Positions 1 through 9,103 of a stretch of 64,000 nt of DNA are shown piece after piece. The notes under the pieces are model-generated. The model did no database searches and was not told the origin of the DNA. It saw nothing but the letters and a program-made list of their open reading frames with translations. This stretch comes from Pyrinomonadaceae bacterium (lineage in GTDB: Bacteria; Acidobacteriota; Blastocatellia; Pyrinomonadales; Pyrinomonadaceae), in assembly GCA_030841085.1 (NCBI GenBank), contig JAVEDP010000024.1, positions 186,001 through 250,000 of the forward strand, read 5' to 3'. The stretch's first letter is position 1. Every line of letters begins with the position of its first letter. The translations under genes and the position numbers were made by a program.

Positions 1-1478
1 CTGTGCGAATCTTCTTCCTCGATAAGCTTCTTGATCTTCAACTTAATAATGCGCGTAGAAATTTCTTCGCCGTCTTCGTTCATCATGCCTTCGGTGAAAA
101 AGCGGCGCAGCTCAATCACACCCTGCGGCGTGTGCGCATATTTTCGATTGACGACGCGCGAGACTGTGGAAAGATGCATTCCGATGTCCTCGGCAATGTC
201 CTTCAACATCATCGGCTTGATGTATTGCACACCCTTGTCCAAAAAATCCCGTTGCCGGTGCACGATCGACTCGACCACTTTATAAATCGTCTGGCGCCGG
301 TGCTCGATGTTCCGCAACAAGTCAACGGCGGAACGCATCTTCTCGCGAATGAAACTCTTCGTTTCATTGCTGACGTCGGTCTGTCCCAGCATCTGTTGGT
401 ACTGCTGGCTCACGCGCAGACGCGGACTGCCATCGTCGGCGAAATAGATGATGTACTGGTCGTCGTTCTCGTCCAACTTTTCGATGTAAATTTCCGGCGC
501 GATAAGCACCGGCTCTTCAGACGAATAACGGCGGCCGGGATACGGATCGAGCGTGCGAATGAATTGCAGTTCCGCAAGCAGCGTGTCCACATCGACGCCG
601 ATTTGTTTAGCCAGGTGCGGCAGCTTGTGCTGTTGCAGCTCAGACAGGTGTTCACTAATCAATCGTGCGGCGAGCCGATCGCTTTCACCACGCACTTCGA
701 GCTGGACCAGTAAACATTCCTTGACGTCGCGTGCGCCGCAACCGACCGGATCGAGATGAAGTAGAGCTTGACGCGCTTTTTCCACCAGCTCTTCGGACCA
801 GCCGCCCATCGCCGCAATCTCTTCGTTGGTCGCATTCAGCCGCCCATCAGCATCGAGGTTTCCAATCACGCTGACGGCCGCATCGCAGACGTCTTCGTCG
901 ATCGGGCTCATGTGGAGCTGCCATTCCAGATGATCGGCAAGCGATGGAGCGCGAGTTAGAAACTGTTCAAATGTAGGCGCGTCTTCTTTGTATTCAATTT
1001 CCTGAGTCTTGTAACCGGGGTCGAGGTAGTCCTGAAACTCCCGGCCAAAGTCAATCTCTTCAAAAGCATCGCGAGACGGGTCATCTGCATTCCCATCATC
1101 GCCCATCAGTTCTTCACTCGGCTCCGCACCCGCAGATTCCGCCGCTTCACTTTCAACTTCTCCGGCAAGCTGTGATAGAGGCCCGGTATCGCTTGAACCG
1201 TTGGACGACGGACTCCCGAGTTCAGGCTCAACGGCCTCGACCGATTGTTCCGGTACGGCGCCGGGATCTGCACCCGTCAAGTGGTCCAGAATCTTTTCCG
1301 CCAGCTCCTGTGCTTCTTCCTGACTTGCTACTTCTTCCAGCACCGGATTCTCGAGCAACTGCGCCTGAATCAAATCAGTCAGCTCGATTGTGGTCATCTG
1401 CAACATCTCGATGCGTTGTCGCAACTGCGGCGTCAGCACGAGTCGTTGAGAGAGGCTGGTAGTTAATTTAAGAGACAT
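1..1478 (-). CDS. rpoN: RNA polymerase sigma-54 factor RpoN (3' end cut by window edge)
   Basis: Sigma-54 directs RNA polymerase to -24/-12 promoters that need AAA+ activators. The reading frame is open from an ATG at 1478 to the window edge, giving 492 codons. Residues 1-50 are the Q/L-rich region I that contacts activators, with the conserved stretch VLTPQLRQRIEMLQ. An acidic linker (about 60-130), the core-binding domain and the helix-turn-helix (encoded near 170-240, STVSRVVNRKYAHTP) follow. The RpoN box would lie beyond base 1, so the gene is truncated only by the window. It follows lptB with a gap of about 96 bp that contains a perfect TATAAT at 1537-1542 on the minus strand, so it may have its own promoter as well as lptB read-through. 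Confidence 0.97.
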   Translation of the reverse strand, partial: MSLKLTTSLSQRLVLTPQLRQRIEMLQMTTIELTDLIQAQLLENPVLEEVASQEEAQELAEKILDHLTGADPGAVPEQSVEAVEPELGSPSSNGSSDTGPLSQLAGEVESEAAESAGAEPSEELMGDDGNADDPSRDAFEEIDFGREFQDYLDPGYKTQEIEYKEDAPTFEQFLTRAPSLADHLEWQLHMSPIDEDVCDAAVSVIGNLDADGRLNATNEEIAAMGGWSEELVEKARQALLHLDPVGCGARDVKECLLVQLEVRGESDRLAARLISEHLSELQQHKLPHLAKQIGVDVDTLLAELQFIRTLDPYPGRRYSSEEPVLIAPEIYIEKLDENDDQYIIYFADDGSPRLRVSQQYQQMLGQTDVSNETKSFIREKMRSAVDLLRNIEHRRQTIYKVVESIVHRQRDFLDKGVQYIKPMMLKDIAEDIGMHLSTVSRVVNRKYAHTPQGVIELRRFFTEGMMNEDGEEISTRIIKLKIKKLIEEEDSH

Positions 1479-1536
1479 TTCTCAGTTAAATCAGCGTTCT
1501 GTCTGATTGTTTTTTACGATTGAAAAGCGCAGGGAG

Positions 1537-1542
1537 ATTATA
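1537..1542 (-). promoter_or_regulatory. Candidate -10 box upstream of rpoN
   Basis: A perfect TATAAT on the minus strand lies about 59 bases upstream of the rpoN start, in the short lptB-rpoN gap. No good -35 box sits at 16-18 bp; TTGGGC is 20 bp away. The assignment is therefore weak. Confidence 0.35.
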
Positions 1543-1574
1543 CTCGATTAGATGCGATTTGCGCCCAACTGAGT

Positions 1575-2396
1575 TTACATGCGGAATTTTTCGCCGAGAT
1601 AAAGCCGTCGCACTTCTGCGTCTTCCGTCAACTGTCGGGGAATACCGGATCGGAAAATTCGCCCGTCAGCCATAATGTAGGCCCGGTCGGTGACGCCCAG
1701 AGTTTCTCGTACATTATGGTCCGTGATCAGAATGCCGATGCTACGATTGCGTAAATAAAGTATGACATTTTGAATGTCATCAACGGCCTTGGGATCGATA
1801 CCGGCGAAAGGTTCGTCAAGCAGGATGTATTGCGGTTCGGTGGCCAGGGCCCGCGCGATTTCGGTTCGTCTTCTTTCGCCGCCCGAAAGCGCATCGCCGC
1901 GCGTGTTGCGAACGTGGGCGATTCCGAATTCTTCCAACAACTCTTCCAGGCGCGTCAGCCGCTCACGTCGTCTTAGGCCCATCGTCTCGAGCACTGCCAA
2001 AATATTTTGCGCGGCCGTCATCTTGCGAAAAATCGACGGCTCCTGCGGCAGATAACCCAGCCCCAGTCGCGCACGCAAATACATCGGAAGCTTAGTCACA
2101 TCGCGTTCGCCCAGGCTCACTACACCCGCGTCGGGCCGCTCCAAGCCAACGATCATGTAGAAGGTTGTGGTCTTGCCCGCGCCGTTAGCACCGAGCAAAC
2201 CAACAACTTCACCCTTCTCGACGTGCAGACTGACGTTATCAACTACGCGCCGGCGGCCGTAAGATTTTTGGAGTTGGAACGCTGCCAACGCGGAAGCGGA
2301 AGGAATTTCGTTGACTCGCTGATCGGCACTGGAACTGGCGGGACGTTGCTCGTTGAGGTTGATTGCGATACTCACGCCTTCCGGCAAAATGCTCAT
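1575..2396 (-). CDS. lptB: LPS export ABC transporter ATP-binding protein LptB
   Basis: LptB is the cytoplasmic ATPase that powers LptFG extraction of LPS from the inner membrane. The 273-aa protein has Walker [10 protein letters not shown] (about 69-77), an LPQE-type Q loop (116-119), signature LSGGE (170-174), Walker B ILLDEP (191-196) and a switch His in ITDHNV. The PEPSIF and GIDPKA segments are typical of LptB rather than of amino-acid transporters. About 40 extra residues precede the usual start, so the true start could be further in. It lies 45 bp downstream of the LptC/LptA fusion and upstream of rpoN, the classical lptC-lptA-lptB-rpoN order. LptF and LptG are not in the window. Confidence 0.96.
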   Translation of the reverse strand: MSILPEGVSIAINLNEQRPASSSADQRVNEIPSASALAAFQLQKSYGRRRVVDNVSLHVEKGEVVGLLGANGAGKTTTFYMIVGLERPDAGVVSLGERDVTKLPMYLRARLGLGYLPQEPSIFRKMTAAQNILAVLETMGLRRRERLTRLEELLEEFGIAHVRNTRGDALSGGERRRTEIARALATEPQYILLDEPFAGIDPKAVDDIQNVILYLRNRSIGILITDHNVRETLGVTDRAYIMADGRIFRSGIPRQLTEDAEVRRLYLGEKFRM

Positions 2397-2440
2397 ATTG
2401 GCAACACGAGCGTGGCTAAACCATGTTCGAAGTTAGCCAG

Positions 2441-4750
2441 CTATTGTTTCTTCACTTTATGCGTCGACCTGACGCGACCTGCCGACTGTGGTCCTCTTGC
2501 GTCGTCAGCGGTCACTCTACCGTCTCGCATGTTGACGGTCAAACGACCGCCTTCAGTGCTGCCCTTTTCAATGTCTTCGACGCGCGCCGGATTGCCTTTG
2601 AGAATCGCCACTTCATCGGCCGTCGTATATTGAATCCAGTCGCCTGTCCCTTTGCGGTTCGGCTGCGTCATGACGACGTTGCGCTGGGCAATCGTTTTTT
2701 CAACTTCGCTCGTGTCGCGCAAAAGGTAAACGTCCGCGACACCGCCGGTGATGCGATCGGTGCCCTGTCGAATATCGACGTCGCCCTCGTAATGCAGCGT
2801 ACGGTTGGGATCGGAATAAGACATCGAATCGGCAGCGGCAAAAACCGGAATGGTGGCACTGTCGCCGCGACGGCGCGCATTGTAAATCGCACTTTGCACG
2901 TGACCATCGCCGTTCATCTTCTTCTCATATGTGTAGATCGTCAGTTTGTCGGCACGCACAAAATTATCATCCTGCCAGGCCCGTGCGTTTCCAGTGTAGA
3001 TAGCTACGCCGCTGTCGCGTCGAAACTCGCCTCGATCGCCGACGATATAAACCGGGCTCTTCACTTTTGAGAAAGGCACGGCGCCGTTGGTTTGTTCCTG
3101 ACTGTAATAAGTGGTTGAAGTCTTCCCGCGACTGTACGACACGTTATTGATAAGGTCTGAATCCATCTCGACAGCCTTTGTGCGCGCGCGTGAATCCCAA
3201 ATTGTGGGTTCGCCTCCGCGCAAGCGAATAGTCTTGTCTGATTCAGTGTACGAGATGTTTGTGGCGACGCCGTTGCGGTCGTTCTCGTTAAACTTCGCAT
3301 CGCCGAGCGCATCCATTCGTTCGAGGGCCTGTGTGTCTTTCACAAATGAGGCACCCATGTTTTGCGAAGTAAGTACTCGAATACCACGATCAGCAACCGC
3401 TTGCACCGGTTCAATGACTGCCTTCGCGCCGCCTGAAGCAGTGAAAGTGCGTGCGAGATTTCCACTTTCGAAGAACCCACAGTCGATGCGCGGCGCGGTC
3501 AGGGTTTTCTTGTCGGCCTGTGCATTCTTGATTACAGGATCGACGAAAAGTTCTGCATTTCCGACGGCCTCAGCTGAATCCAGGTCGCGGCCCGTAACGC
3601 GCCAAATCAGCTTTACCGTGTCGGCAGTCAGTCGCTTGTTAGCGGCTCGGGGGTCGTTTGCTTTCGACTTGGGAGCGGAAAGATTCATAACTGAGCGGCC
3701 TTCAGTGCGCATTTGCTTGAGCAAACTGCGGTCGCCCTGGGCTTGAAACAGAACTTCAATCAAACTTGCGCCAGTCAGTTGAAAATCTGAATCGGCGTCC
3801 AGCGTCTTGGCAGCCGCGTCCCGCATCGCCACAGCACGCTCGAGTCGCTGATCCTTATCAAAAAAGAAATCCATGTCCGCAGCATGGACCTCGGCGGAGC
3901 GACCTTCCTGCATTGAACGCAGATAGGCATTCGTGCGCACCTCTACCTTTTGAATTTTTTTCTGTTGGTTCAGGGTTGCATACATGTTCTCGCCGCTCAT
4001 TATGTCTCGGTCCTGCTCGGCAGTGACGCCGCCCGTAAACAACAGTTTCATTGTTTCTTGTTCGAAAGACGCTTGCGCGGATCGAATTGTGACTGGCCGC
4101 GAGCGGCTGGCAGACGGCTTGAGCTTCGGATCCTTCAAAGCTTCAGGAGCGACGGTTATCTCCACGTCCTTCTTTAGATCCAGCTTCTTTGTTTTCGAAA
4201 AAACAATTGCGCCGGTCGAGTGTCCGGAAACGTTTTCGCGCTCGAAGGCAATCGGCGCGTCAGTCTGGGCAACTTCATTGTTCTGATCATAGGCCAGGGA
4301 CTCAGTGCTCACTTTCAGCGCGTCTTTTGTTTCGACTTTTACGCTGCCCAAAAAAGTGATCGTAGAGTTTTTCTGATCGTAAATGGCTTTATTAGCGGTA
4401 ATCTGATCGGGCTTGTCGCCAACCGGCGGGTACACTGAAAGACTTACTTGATTAAGTTCGTGATGGCCATCAGAAAAAGTTACGTCGCGCGCAGCTTTCA
4501 CCCAAAGGTAAAGGCGTCCATCCTTCATCAGGCGCTGTTCGTACCCGTTGGTGATGCCGACGACTTCTTTAGAGAGTTCCGGCGTTTCGGATTTCAGTCG
4601 AAACGGTTTGTTGTTGCGCAGGCGATAATAGGAAACAGCCACGAAGATTACGGCCGCGATCAGAATCAGCAGCGCCGCGGCACGCGCCACCAGCGGCGCG
4701 CGCGCGCGCAACCCGATGGCAATAGCTCTCTTTCGTGTAATTTCCTGCAT
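2441..4750 (-). CDS. LptC/LptA (OstA-like) fusion protein of the LPS transport bridge
   Basis: The 769-aa protein begins with a short basic cytoplasmic stretch and one membrane helix (about 24-44, rich in A/L/I/V). A beta-rich LptC-like region follows, including a GYEQRL...LWVKAARDVTFSDG segment and repeated 'ANKAIYDQKNSTITFLGSVKV' type beta-jellyroll rungs. More OstA/LptA-like rungs occur around 210-330 and 560-740, such as GDRGEFRRDSGVAIYTGNARA and ITGGVADVYLL. LptC is normally about 190 aa and LptA about 180, so this protein is twice their sum and could span much of the periplasm by itself. It is the first gene of the lpt-rpoN unit. The function is inferred from motifs and gene order; the repeat count is my estimate. 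Confidence 0.85.
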   Translation of the reverse strand: MQEITRKRAIAIGLRARAPLVARAAALLILIAAVIFVAVSYYRLRNNKPFRLKSETPELSKEVVGITNGYEQRLMKDGRLYLWVKAARDVTFSDGHHELNQVSLSVYPPVGDKPDQITANKAIYDQKNSTITFLGSVKVETKDALKVSTESLAYDQNNEVAQTDAPIAFERENVSGHSTGAIVFSKTKKLDLKKDVEITVAPEALKDPKLKPSASRSRPVTIRSAQASFEQETMKLLFTGGVTAEQDRDIMSGENMYATLNQQKKIQKVEVRTNAYLRSMQEGRSAEVHAADMDFFFDKDQRLERAVAMRDAAAKTLDADSDFQLTGASLIEVLFQAQGDRSLLKQMRTEGRSVMNLSAPKSKANDPRAANKRLTADTVKLIWRVTGRDLDSAEAVGNAELFVDPVIKNAQADKKTLTAPRIDCGFFESGNLARTFTASGGAKAVIEPVQAVADRGIRVLTSQNMGASFVKDTQALERMDALGDAKFNENDRNGVATNISYTESDKTIRLRGGEPTIWDSRARTKAVEMDSDLINNVSYSRGKTSTTYYSQEQTNGAVPFSKVKSPVYIVGDRGEFRRDSGVAIYTGNARAWQDDNFVRADKLTIYTYEKKMNGDGHVQSAIYNARRRGDSATIPVFAAADSMSYSDPNRTLHYEGDVDIRQGTDRITGGVADVYLLRDTSEVEKTIAQRNVVMTQPNRKGTGDWIQYTTADEVAILKGNPARVEDIEKGSTEGGRLTVNMRDGRVTADDARGPQSAGRVRSTHKVKKQ

Positions 4751-4756
4751 CTTCTA

Positions 4757-4906
4757 AGAAGTAAACAGCAAACAGTTAACAGCAAACAGCAAATATGCGG
4801 AAAGCAGAAGAATTGTGCTTGTCAACGTCTTCCCTCCTGCGTTTCGGCTCAGCCACGCAAGGACTACTGTTCACTGTTAGCTGTTTATTGTTCACTGTTT
4901 GCTGCT
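4757..4906. repeat. Inverted heptamer-periodic tract (AAACAGC type) at the recJ 3' end
   Basis: The left arm (4757-4797) reads in 7-base steps: AAGAAGT, AAACAGC, AAACAGT, TAACAGC, AAACAGC, AAATATG. The right arm (4865-4906) reads TACTGTT, CACTGTT, AGCTGTT, TATTGTT, CACTGTT, TGCTGCT, which is the same kind of unit on the other strand. About 67 bp without a gene separate them. The right arm encodes the last residues (AANSEQ) and the stop codon of recJ. Confidence 0.85.
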
Positions 4907-6603
4907 CTAACGTCCTGAATCGACAACTGCAAAAACGTCTCGCCATTCCATTTATTTGTTTCAACCGTGTAGACCATTTCACAGCCATTCTTAATGGCTT
5001 CGGCCCTTTCGGCGCCATTCCACCATATCGTTTCGAGCGGCCGGCCTCGCGGTCCACGTACGCTCATTTTCAAATGACGTTCTCCAATTAGACGCGGTTC
5101 GCCAATGATGCACAAGTTGCGCGCCAGAAACGTTGGCCTGGGATTGCCGGCGCCATAGGGCTCCAGGTCTTTCAGTTCAGCGACAAACTCAAAACTAATC
5201 TCTTCGGTCGGCAGTTCAGCGTCAATATAGACACACGGCTGTAAATCTTCGGCGGTCAAATGCGCCGCTGCATGTTCATTCAATCTGCGCCGCAACTCAT
5301 CAATTCCCGCTCGCTTCAGCGTGATTCCGGCCGCATGCGAGTGCCCGCCAAACTTGTCAAACAAATCCGCGCACGTCGTCAAGCCGTTAAGCAGGTGATA
5401 CGGTTCAATGCTGCGCGCCGAACCATGGGCCACATCATTTTCGATCGAAAGCACGACACAGGGCCTGTTAATGCGCTCGGCAATTTTCGATGCCGCAATA
5501 CCAATGACGCCGCGATGCCATCCTTCGCCTGCAATCACCGCTACAAAAGAACTCGCCGGATCTTGTGAACCAGCTTCCATCTCCTTGATCGCCAACTCCA
5601 CAATCTGGCGCTGAACTTCTTGCCGTTCCTGATTACGAGTGTCGAGATGCGTTGCAAGCCGCTTCGCTTCGGCCCTGTCGCGCGTGCTGAAAAGTTCGAC
5701 GACCGCGCGTGCCGCATCCATTCTTCCGGCTGCATTGATTCTTGGACCAAGGCGAAAGCCAATGTCGTAAGCAGTCATGCCAGCTCCATCGCCGCATCCG
5801 CAAACTTCCATTAAGGCGCGCAGCCCGGGATTCGTAGCTTTAACAAGGTCCTGCAGCCCGAGTGCGACGATGGCTCTATTCTCTCCAGTCAACTTCGCAA
5901 CATCGGCGACTGTCCCGATAGCAACGATCTTTAAGAAGGAGTTAATCTGCGCTTCGCGATCACGTTCACGAAACAGGGCATGCACGAGTTTGAATGCGAC
6001 TCCGACTCCGGCCAGATTTTTGTCCGGATAGGTGCAACCCAGTTGGTTGGGATTTAGAACGGCATAGGCGGGCGGCACTCCCTCACCTTCGTCGGGTAAA
6101 TGATGGTCCGTGATGATGACATCGAGCCCGTTGTCGCGCGCCCAGTAAAGCGGCGCATGCGCGCGGATGCCGCAATCGACGCTGATGACAAGTTTGTAGC
6201 CATCGGCCCAGGCCTTTTCCAACGCCGGTTGTTGAATGCCATAGCCTTCGGTGAACCGATGCGGCACATGAAAGCCGGTGCGCGCGCCGAGCAGATTCAA
6301 GGCGCGCAAAAGCACAGCCGTCCCAGTCGTTCCGTCAACGTCGTAATCGCCGTAGACAAGTATGGGCTCACCATCGTCGATTGCTCGCAGCAGCCGCGAG
6401 ACGGCCTCGCTGACGCCTTTCATCAAGGACGGATCGTGTAGTTGATCGTGAGAAGGCTTAAGAAATTTGCGGGCAGAGGTTTCGTCAATACAGCCGCGCG
6501 AGAAAAGTAAGCCTGCAATCGTGGGAGAAACTTCAAGCGCGCGGGCCAGCGAATCGACCTGTTGAGCATCGTGTTCGCGCACGATCCAACGCTTTAACGT
6601 CAT
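4885..6603 (-). CDS. recJ: Single-stranded-DNA-specific exonuclease RecJ
   Basis: RecJ degrades single-stranded DNA 5' to 3' in recombination and mismatch repair. The 572-aa protein has the DHH-family metal motifs YGDYDVDGTTGT (about 84-95), SVDCG, ITDHHLPDE (about 148) and the C-terminal DHHA1 segment GGHSHAAG, followed by an OB-like end. The length is normal for the family. The start ATG at 6603 gives a standard N-terminus. The stop codon and last six codons come from a heptamer-periodic repeat, so the C-terminal end looks overwritten. It lies 24 bp downstream of the PilZ gene on the same strand and is probably co-transcribed. Confidence 0.96.
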   Translation of the reverse strand: MTLKRWIVREHDAQQVDSLARALEVSPTIAGLLFSRGCIDETSARKFLKPSHDQLHDPSLMKGVSEAVSRLLRAIDDGEPILVYGDYDVDGTTGTAVLLRALNLLGARTGFHVPHRFTEGYGIQQPALEKAWADGYKLVISVDCGIRAHAPLYWARDNGLDVIITDHHLPDEGEGVPPAYAVLNPNQLGCTYPDKNLAGVGVAFKLVHALFRERDREAQINSFLKIVAIGTVADVAKLTGENRAIVALGLQDLVKATNPGLRALMEVCGCGDGAGMTAYDIGFRLGPRINAAGRMDAARAVVELFSTRDRAEAKRLATHLDTRNQERQEVQRQIVELAIKEMEAGSQDPASSFVAVIAGEGWHRGVIGIAASKIAERINRPCVVLSIENDVAHGSARSIEPYHLLNGLTTCADLFDKFGGHSHAAGITLKRAGIDELRRRLNEHAAAHLTAEDLQPCVYIDAELPTEEISFEFVAELKDLEPYGAGNPRPTFLARNLCIIGEPRLIGERHLKMSVRGPRGRPLETIWWNGAERAEAIKNGCEMVYTVETNKWNGETFLQLSIQDVRAANSEQ

Positions 6604-6627
6604 GTGAGGATTATCACTTCGTCTTAC

Positions 6628-6954
6628 TTATTCAGCAAACCACCCGTCTTGATCCAGCAGCTTGACACCAATTCGGCGGCGGCCGTCGAGCTGATCCGTC
6701 CAGGCGCCATTGACCTCAGCGTTGAGTTCGGAACCAAACGGCGGCGTTAATTTTACGATTGCACCCAGCGGGACTTCGGCCTCGAGAATAATAGTCGCGC
6801 CGCCCCGGCTAATCTTGACGGCCTGCGCCTGAACATTAAATGATTCGCCGTTGATTGTTTTGCCCTCGACTTCAAGCGCAAACTCTACCGGAACTCGCGG
6901 ACTACGTGGGCGCTGTGAAGGCACAAGCGCACCTCGCGGGTCTTTTTCATTCAT
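6628..6954 (-). CDS. PilZ domain protein
   Basis: This is a single PilZ domain of 108 aa, a c-di-GMP receptor fold. Near the N-terminus is the arginine patch RxxxR (RSPRVPVEF), and SRGGATI matches the D/NxSxxG-type strand of PilZ. An ATG at 7101 would add 49 residues with no similarity. I prefer the ATG at 6954 because a GGCGGTGAG ribosome site lies just before it. The protein is cytoplasmic with no partner domain, so its output is unknown. It sits between uppP and recJ on the same strand. An HD-GYP phosphodiesterase at 24.7-26.6 kb shows that the cell handles c-di-GMP. Confidence 0.8.
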   Translation of the reverse strand: MNEKDPRGALVPSQRPRSPRVPVEFALEVEGKTINGESFNVQAQAVKISRGGATIILEAEVPLGAIVKLTPPFGSELNAEVNGAWTDQLDGRRRIGVKLLDQDGWFAE

Positions 6955-7101
6955 TAAACTCACCGCCCTTTGCGATTTATGAGATGACCCCGAAATTCGG
7001 GTCGGGGAGGAAGAGGGGCAAAAACAGTTTACCTGAATCTCTAAACGTTTTGGTAGCAGTTTAATTCTGGAAGCGTTGCGAATGATTTCCAGAAGTTTCA
7101 A

Positions 7102-7989
7102 TCAAGCGGTGGCGGAAACGTAACCAGTTACCAATGCGGCTAAAATTAGACCGCCCACGAATAAGCGGTAAACGATAAAGACTGCGGTCGAGTGCGTTCG
7201 CAAAAATCTCAGCAGGAACCAAATGGACGCATAGCCGACAATTCCGGAGACCACGGTTGCTACAGCCAGCGGCAGGAAACTCCCGTCGGGAAGTTTGTGC
7301 ATTGCTTCCTTGAGTTCGAGGAGTCCGCTGGCGGCTATCGCCGGCATGGAAAGCAAAAAAGAAAACCTCGCCGCCGTTTCGCGTGTTTCTCCCGCGAAGA
7401 GACCTGCCATAATTGTCGAGCCTGAACGGCTTGACCCGGGAACCAGCGCGAGCACCTGAGCAAAACCAACAGCGAGGGCATCGCCGATGCCGAGTTCCGG
7501 CAAGCTGCGTGTTTTTTTACCGACTGCTTCTGCGACCGCCAGCAGGATTGCAATTACGATCATCATTGTAGCGATGACCCAGAGATTCTTTGTGAACGAC
7601 CCTTCGATTTGATGCTTGAATAATAAGCCTACGATTGCGACCGGAATTGATCCGATAATTACCAGCCAGCCCAGCCACGCGTCGTGCGATAGGCGCGGGC
7701 CTCCGACTTTTTCTCCGCCGCTCCTGGTTAACAGCGCTATATGATCAGCAACGAACGCGCGCGTGATATTCACAATGTCGCGCGCGAAATAAATCAGCAC
7801 GGCCAACAGCGTTCCCAACTGAATGACCGCAATCGTCGCCGTCGTTTGCTCAGCTCTGAGCATCGAATCGACTCCGGCATACAAGCCGACCAGACGCGAT
7901 ACGAGCACGAGATGCGCTGTGGAACTTATAGGAATGAATTCGGTTAGCCCCTGGACGATGCCGAGGATGATTGCTTGCAAGATAGTCAT
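7102..7989 (-). CDS. uppP: Undecaprenyl-diphosphatase UppP (BacA)
   Basis: UppP recycles the lipid carrier by removing a phosphate from undecaprenyl diphosphate on the outer face of the inner membrane, which supports peptidoglycan and O-antigen synthesis and bacitracin tolerance. The 295-aa polytopic protein has the N-terminal motif GLTEFIPISSTAHL (about 14-27) with the catalytic Glu and Ser/Thr, and the second conserved motif PGSSRSGST (about 184-192). Length and start are standard. A weak 7-bp-periodic AT-rich stretch (7990-8045) lies directly upstream of the start codon, and no clear ribosome site is visible. Confidence 0.96.
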   Translation of the reverse strand: MTILQAIILGIVQGLTEFIPISSTAHLVLVSRLVGLYAGVDSMLRAEQTTATIAVIQLGTLLAVLIYFARDIVNITRAFVADHIALLTRSGGEKVGGPRLSHDAWLGWLVIIGSIPVAIVGLLFKHQIEGSFTKNLWVIATMMIVIAILLAVAEAVGKKTRSLPELGIGDALAVGFAQVLALVPGSSRSGSTIMAGLFAGETRETAARFSFLLSMPAIAASGLLELKEAMHKLPDGSFLPLAVATVVSGIVGYASIWFLLRFLRTHSTAVFIVYRLFVGGLILAALVTGYVSATA

Positions 7990-8060
7990 GAAAAATCAGA
8001 GATTTGATTTGGAATCTGAAATTAGCGGATTCAATTTGGAAGTGCAACCGTGAAATTAGC

Positions 8061-8239
8061 TTTCGCTCCAGCGGAGCGAGATGTTTATAGCTACGAAAGC
8101 AGCTAAAAAGGATCTCGCTCCGGTAGGAGCGAAACTCTCAGCGAGCCATAGCCGGGACCGGAAGTGGTTTCGCTCCTCCGGAGCTAAGGAAAAAGAAAAG
8201 ATCACTAGGCTATAAACATCTCGCCCCGCTGGGGCGAAG
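8061..8239. repeat. Family A palindromic element, copy 1
   Basis: A 179-bp element with ends that are inverted copies of about 31 bases. The left end begins TTTCGCTCCAGCGGAGCGAG and the right end closes with CCCGCTGGGGCGAAG; both carry GATGTTTATAGC or its complement. Two inner hairpins (CTCGCTCCGGTAGGAGCGAA and GCGCTCCTCCGGAGCTAAGG types) make it a nested cruciform. It fills most of the 307-bp uppP-SDR gap (7990-8296). A second copy in the same orientation is at 18178-18360. No ORF is inside. Confidence 0.9.
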
Positions 8240-8296
8240 CGACAAATAATGTTCGGTCGCTATTCAACCTTGAATCCACCACCTTCGAAGACCAAT

Positions 8297-9067
8297 CTAT
8301 TCCCTAAACGAATTCTTTCTTGAAATTCGATCGTACATCCAAATAGGCATTACCATCCCGGCGCGCACAATGCTCGCAAGCTGCCAGGGAAACGCATATG
8401 ACTTTTTCCGTTTCTCGATCGCACGAACAATTTTCAGCACCGCGTCGTCGAGCTCCATCAGGAATGGCATCTGCGCCTCACGTCCGGAGGTCAGCGGCGT
8501 TTTGATGAAGCCGGGATGAATAATCGTCACCGCAATTCCCTTCGGTTCCAGATCGAGCCGCAGACTTTCAAAGAATGCCGAAACTGCAGCTTTGCTTGCA
8601 CAATACGCGGCCGATCTCGGCAAACCACGATAAGCAGCCAAACTCGAGATCGCGACCAAATGGCCCTGGCCTCGCGCTAACATCTGCGGCACGACCGCGG
8701 CGACGCTGTTCGAAGCTCCAACGACATTTATGTTAATAACGTCCGATACTTCGGCGGCATTAAGGTCAGACGCATCGCGCGTTGGCCCAATTCCCGCATT
8801 TGCGATCAGCACGTCCACCGGGCCAAGCGTCGACTGTAATCGTTCAGCCGCCGCGCGCAACGAATCGGCGTCGCGTACGTCGGCTGGCAAGACTAACGCG
8901 CGTCCACCCTTGGCTTCGATCGATCGCGCAACTTCACTAAGCGCTTCAGCGCGACGCGCCACCAAACCTAACGTAGCCCCTCGTCTTGCAAGCTCAACAG
9001 CAAGCGCGCCCCCGATTCCCGAAGACGCGCCAGTAATCATCACGACTTTGTCTTGCCAGAAAAACAC
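8297..9067 (-). CDS. SDR family NAD(P)-dependent oxidoreductase
   Basis: Classical short-chain dehydrogenase of about 256 aa. The cofactor motif TGASSGIGG is near the N-terminus, NAGIG follows (about 93), then catalytic SSLAAYRGLPRSAAYCASK (Ser, YxxxK about 142-160) and HPGFIKTPLT. The substrate is unknown; a basic C-terminal tail with hydrophobic residues suggests membrane association. No ATG lies in the right place. The candidates are GTG 9067 (chosen, giving FFWQDKVVMITG) and TTG 9082 inside the adjacent 29-bp repeat; ATG 9040 would cut into the Rossmann fold. The repeat appears to have replaced the native leader. Confidence 0.88.
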   Translation of the reverse strand: MFFWQDKVVMITGASSGIGGALAVELARRGATLGLVARRAEALSEVARSIEAKGGRALVLPADVRDADSLRAAAERLQSTLGPVDVLIANAGIGPTRDASDLNAAEVSDVININVVGASNSVAAVVPQMLARGQGHLVAISSLAAYRGLPRSAAYCASKAAVSAFFESLRLDLEPKGIAVTIIHPGFIKTPLTSGREAQMPFLMELDDAVLKIVRAIEKRKKSYAFPWQLASIVRAGMVMPIWMYDRISRKNSFRE

Positions 9068-9068
9068 A

Positions 9069-9097
9069 GTTTCAAGTTTCAAGTTTCAGGTTTCAAG
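9069..9097. repeat. Left 29-bp arm (TTTCAAG heptamers)
   Basis: Perfect inverted partner of 9565-9593. It starts 1 bp outside the GTG candidate start of the SDR and ends 6 bp before the stop codon of the four-helix-bundle gene. Confidence 0.95.
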
Positions 9098-9103
9098 CCA
9101 GAG

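Noticed and set aside
3-713. 236-aa plus-strand ORF at the left edge
   Set aside because: It is antisense to rpoN, whose protein sequence matches the family over the whole length.
2423-3070. 215-aa plus-strand ORF over the lptB/LptC-LptA junction
   Set aside because: Antisense to the LptC/LptA fusion gene, with no ribosome site or recognisable protein.
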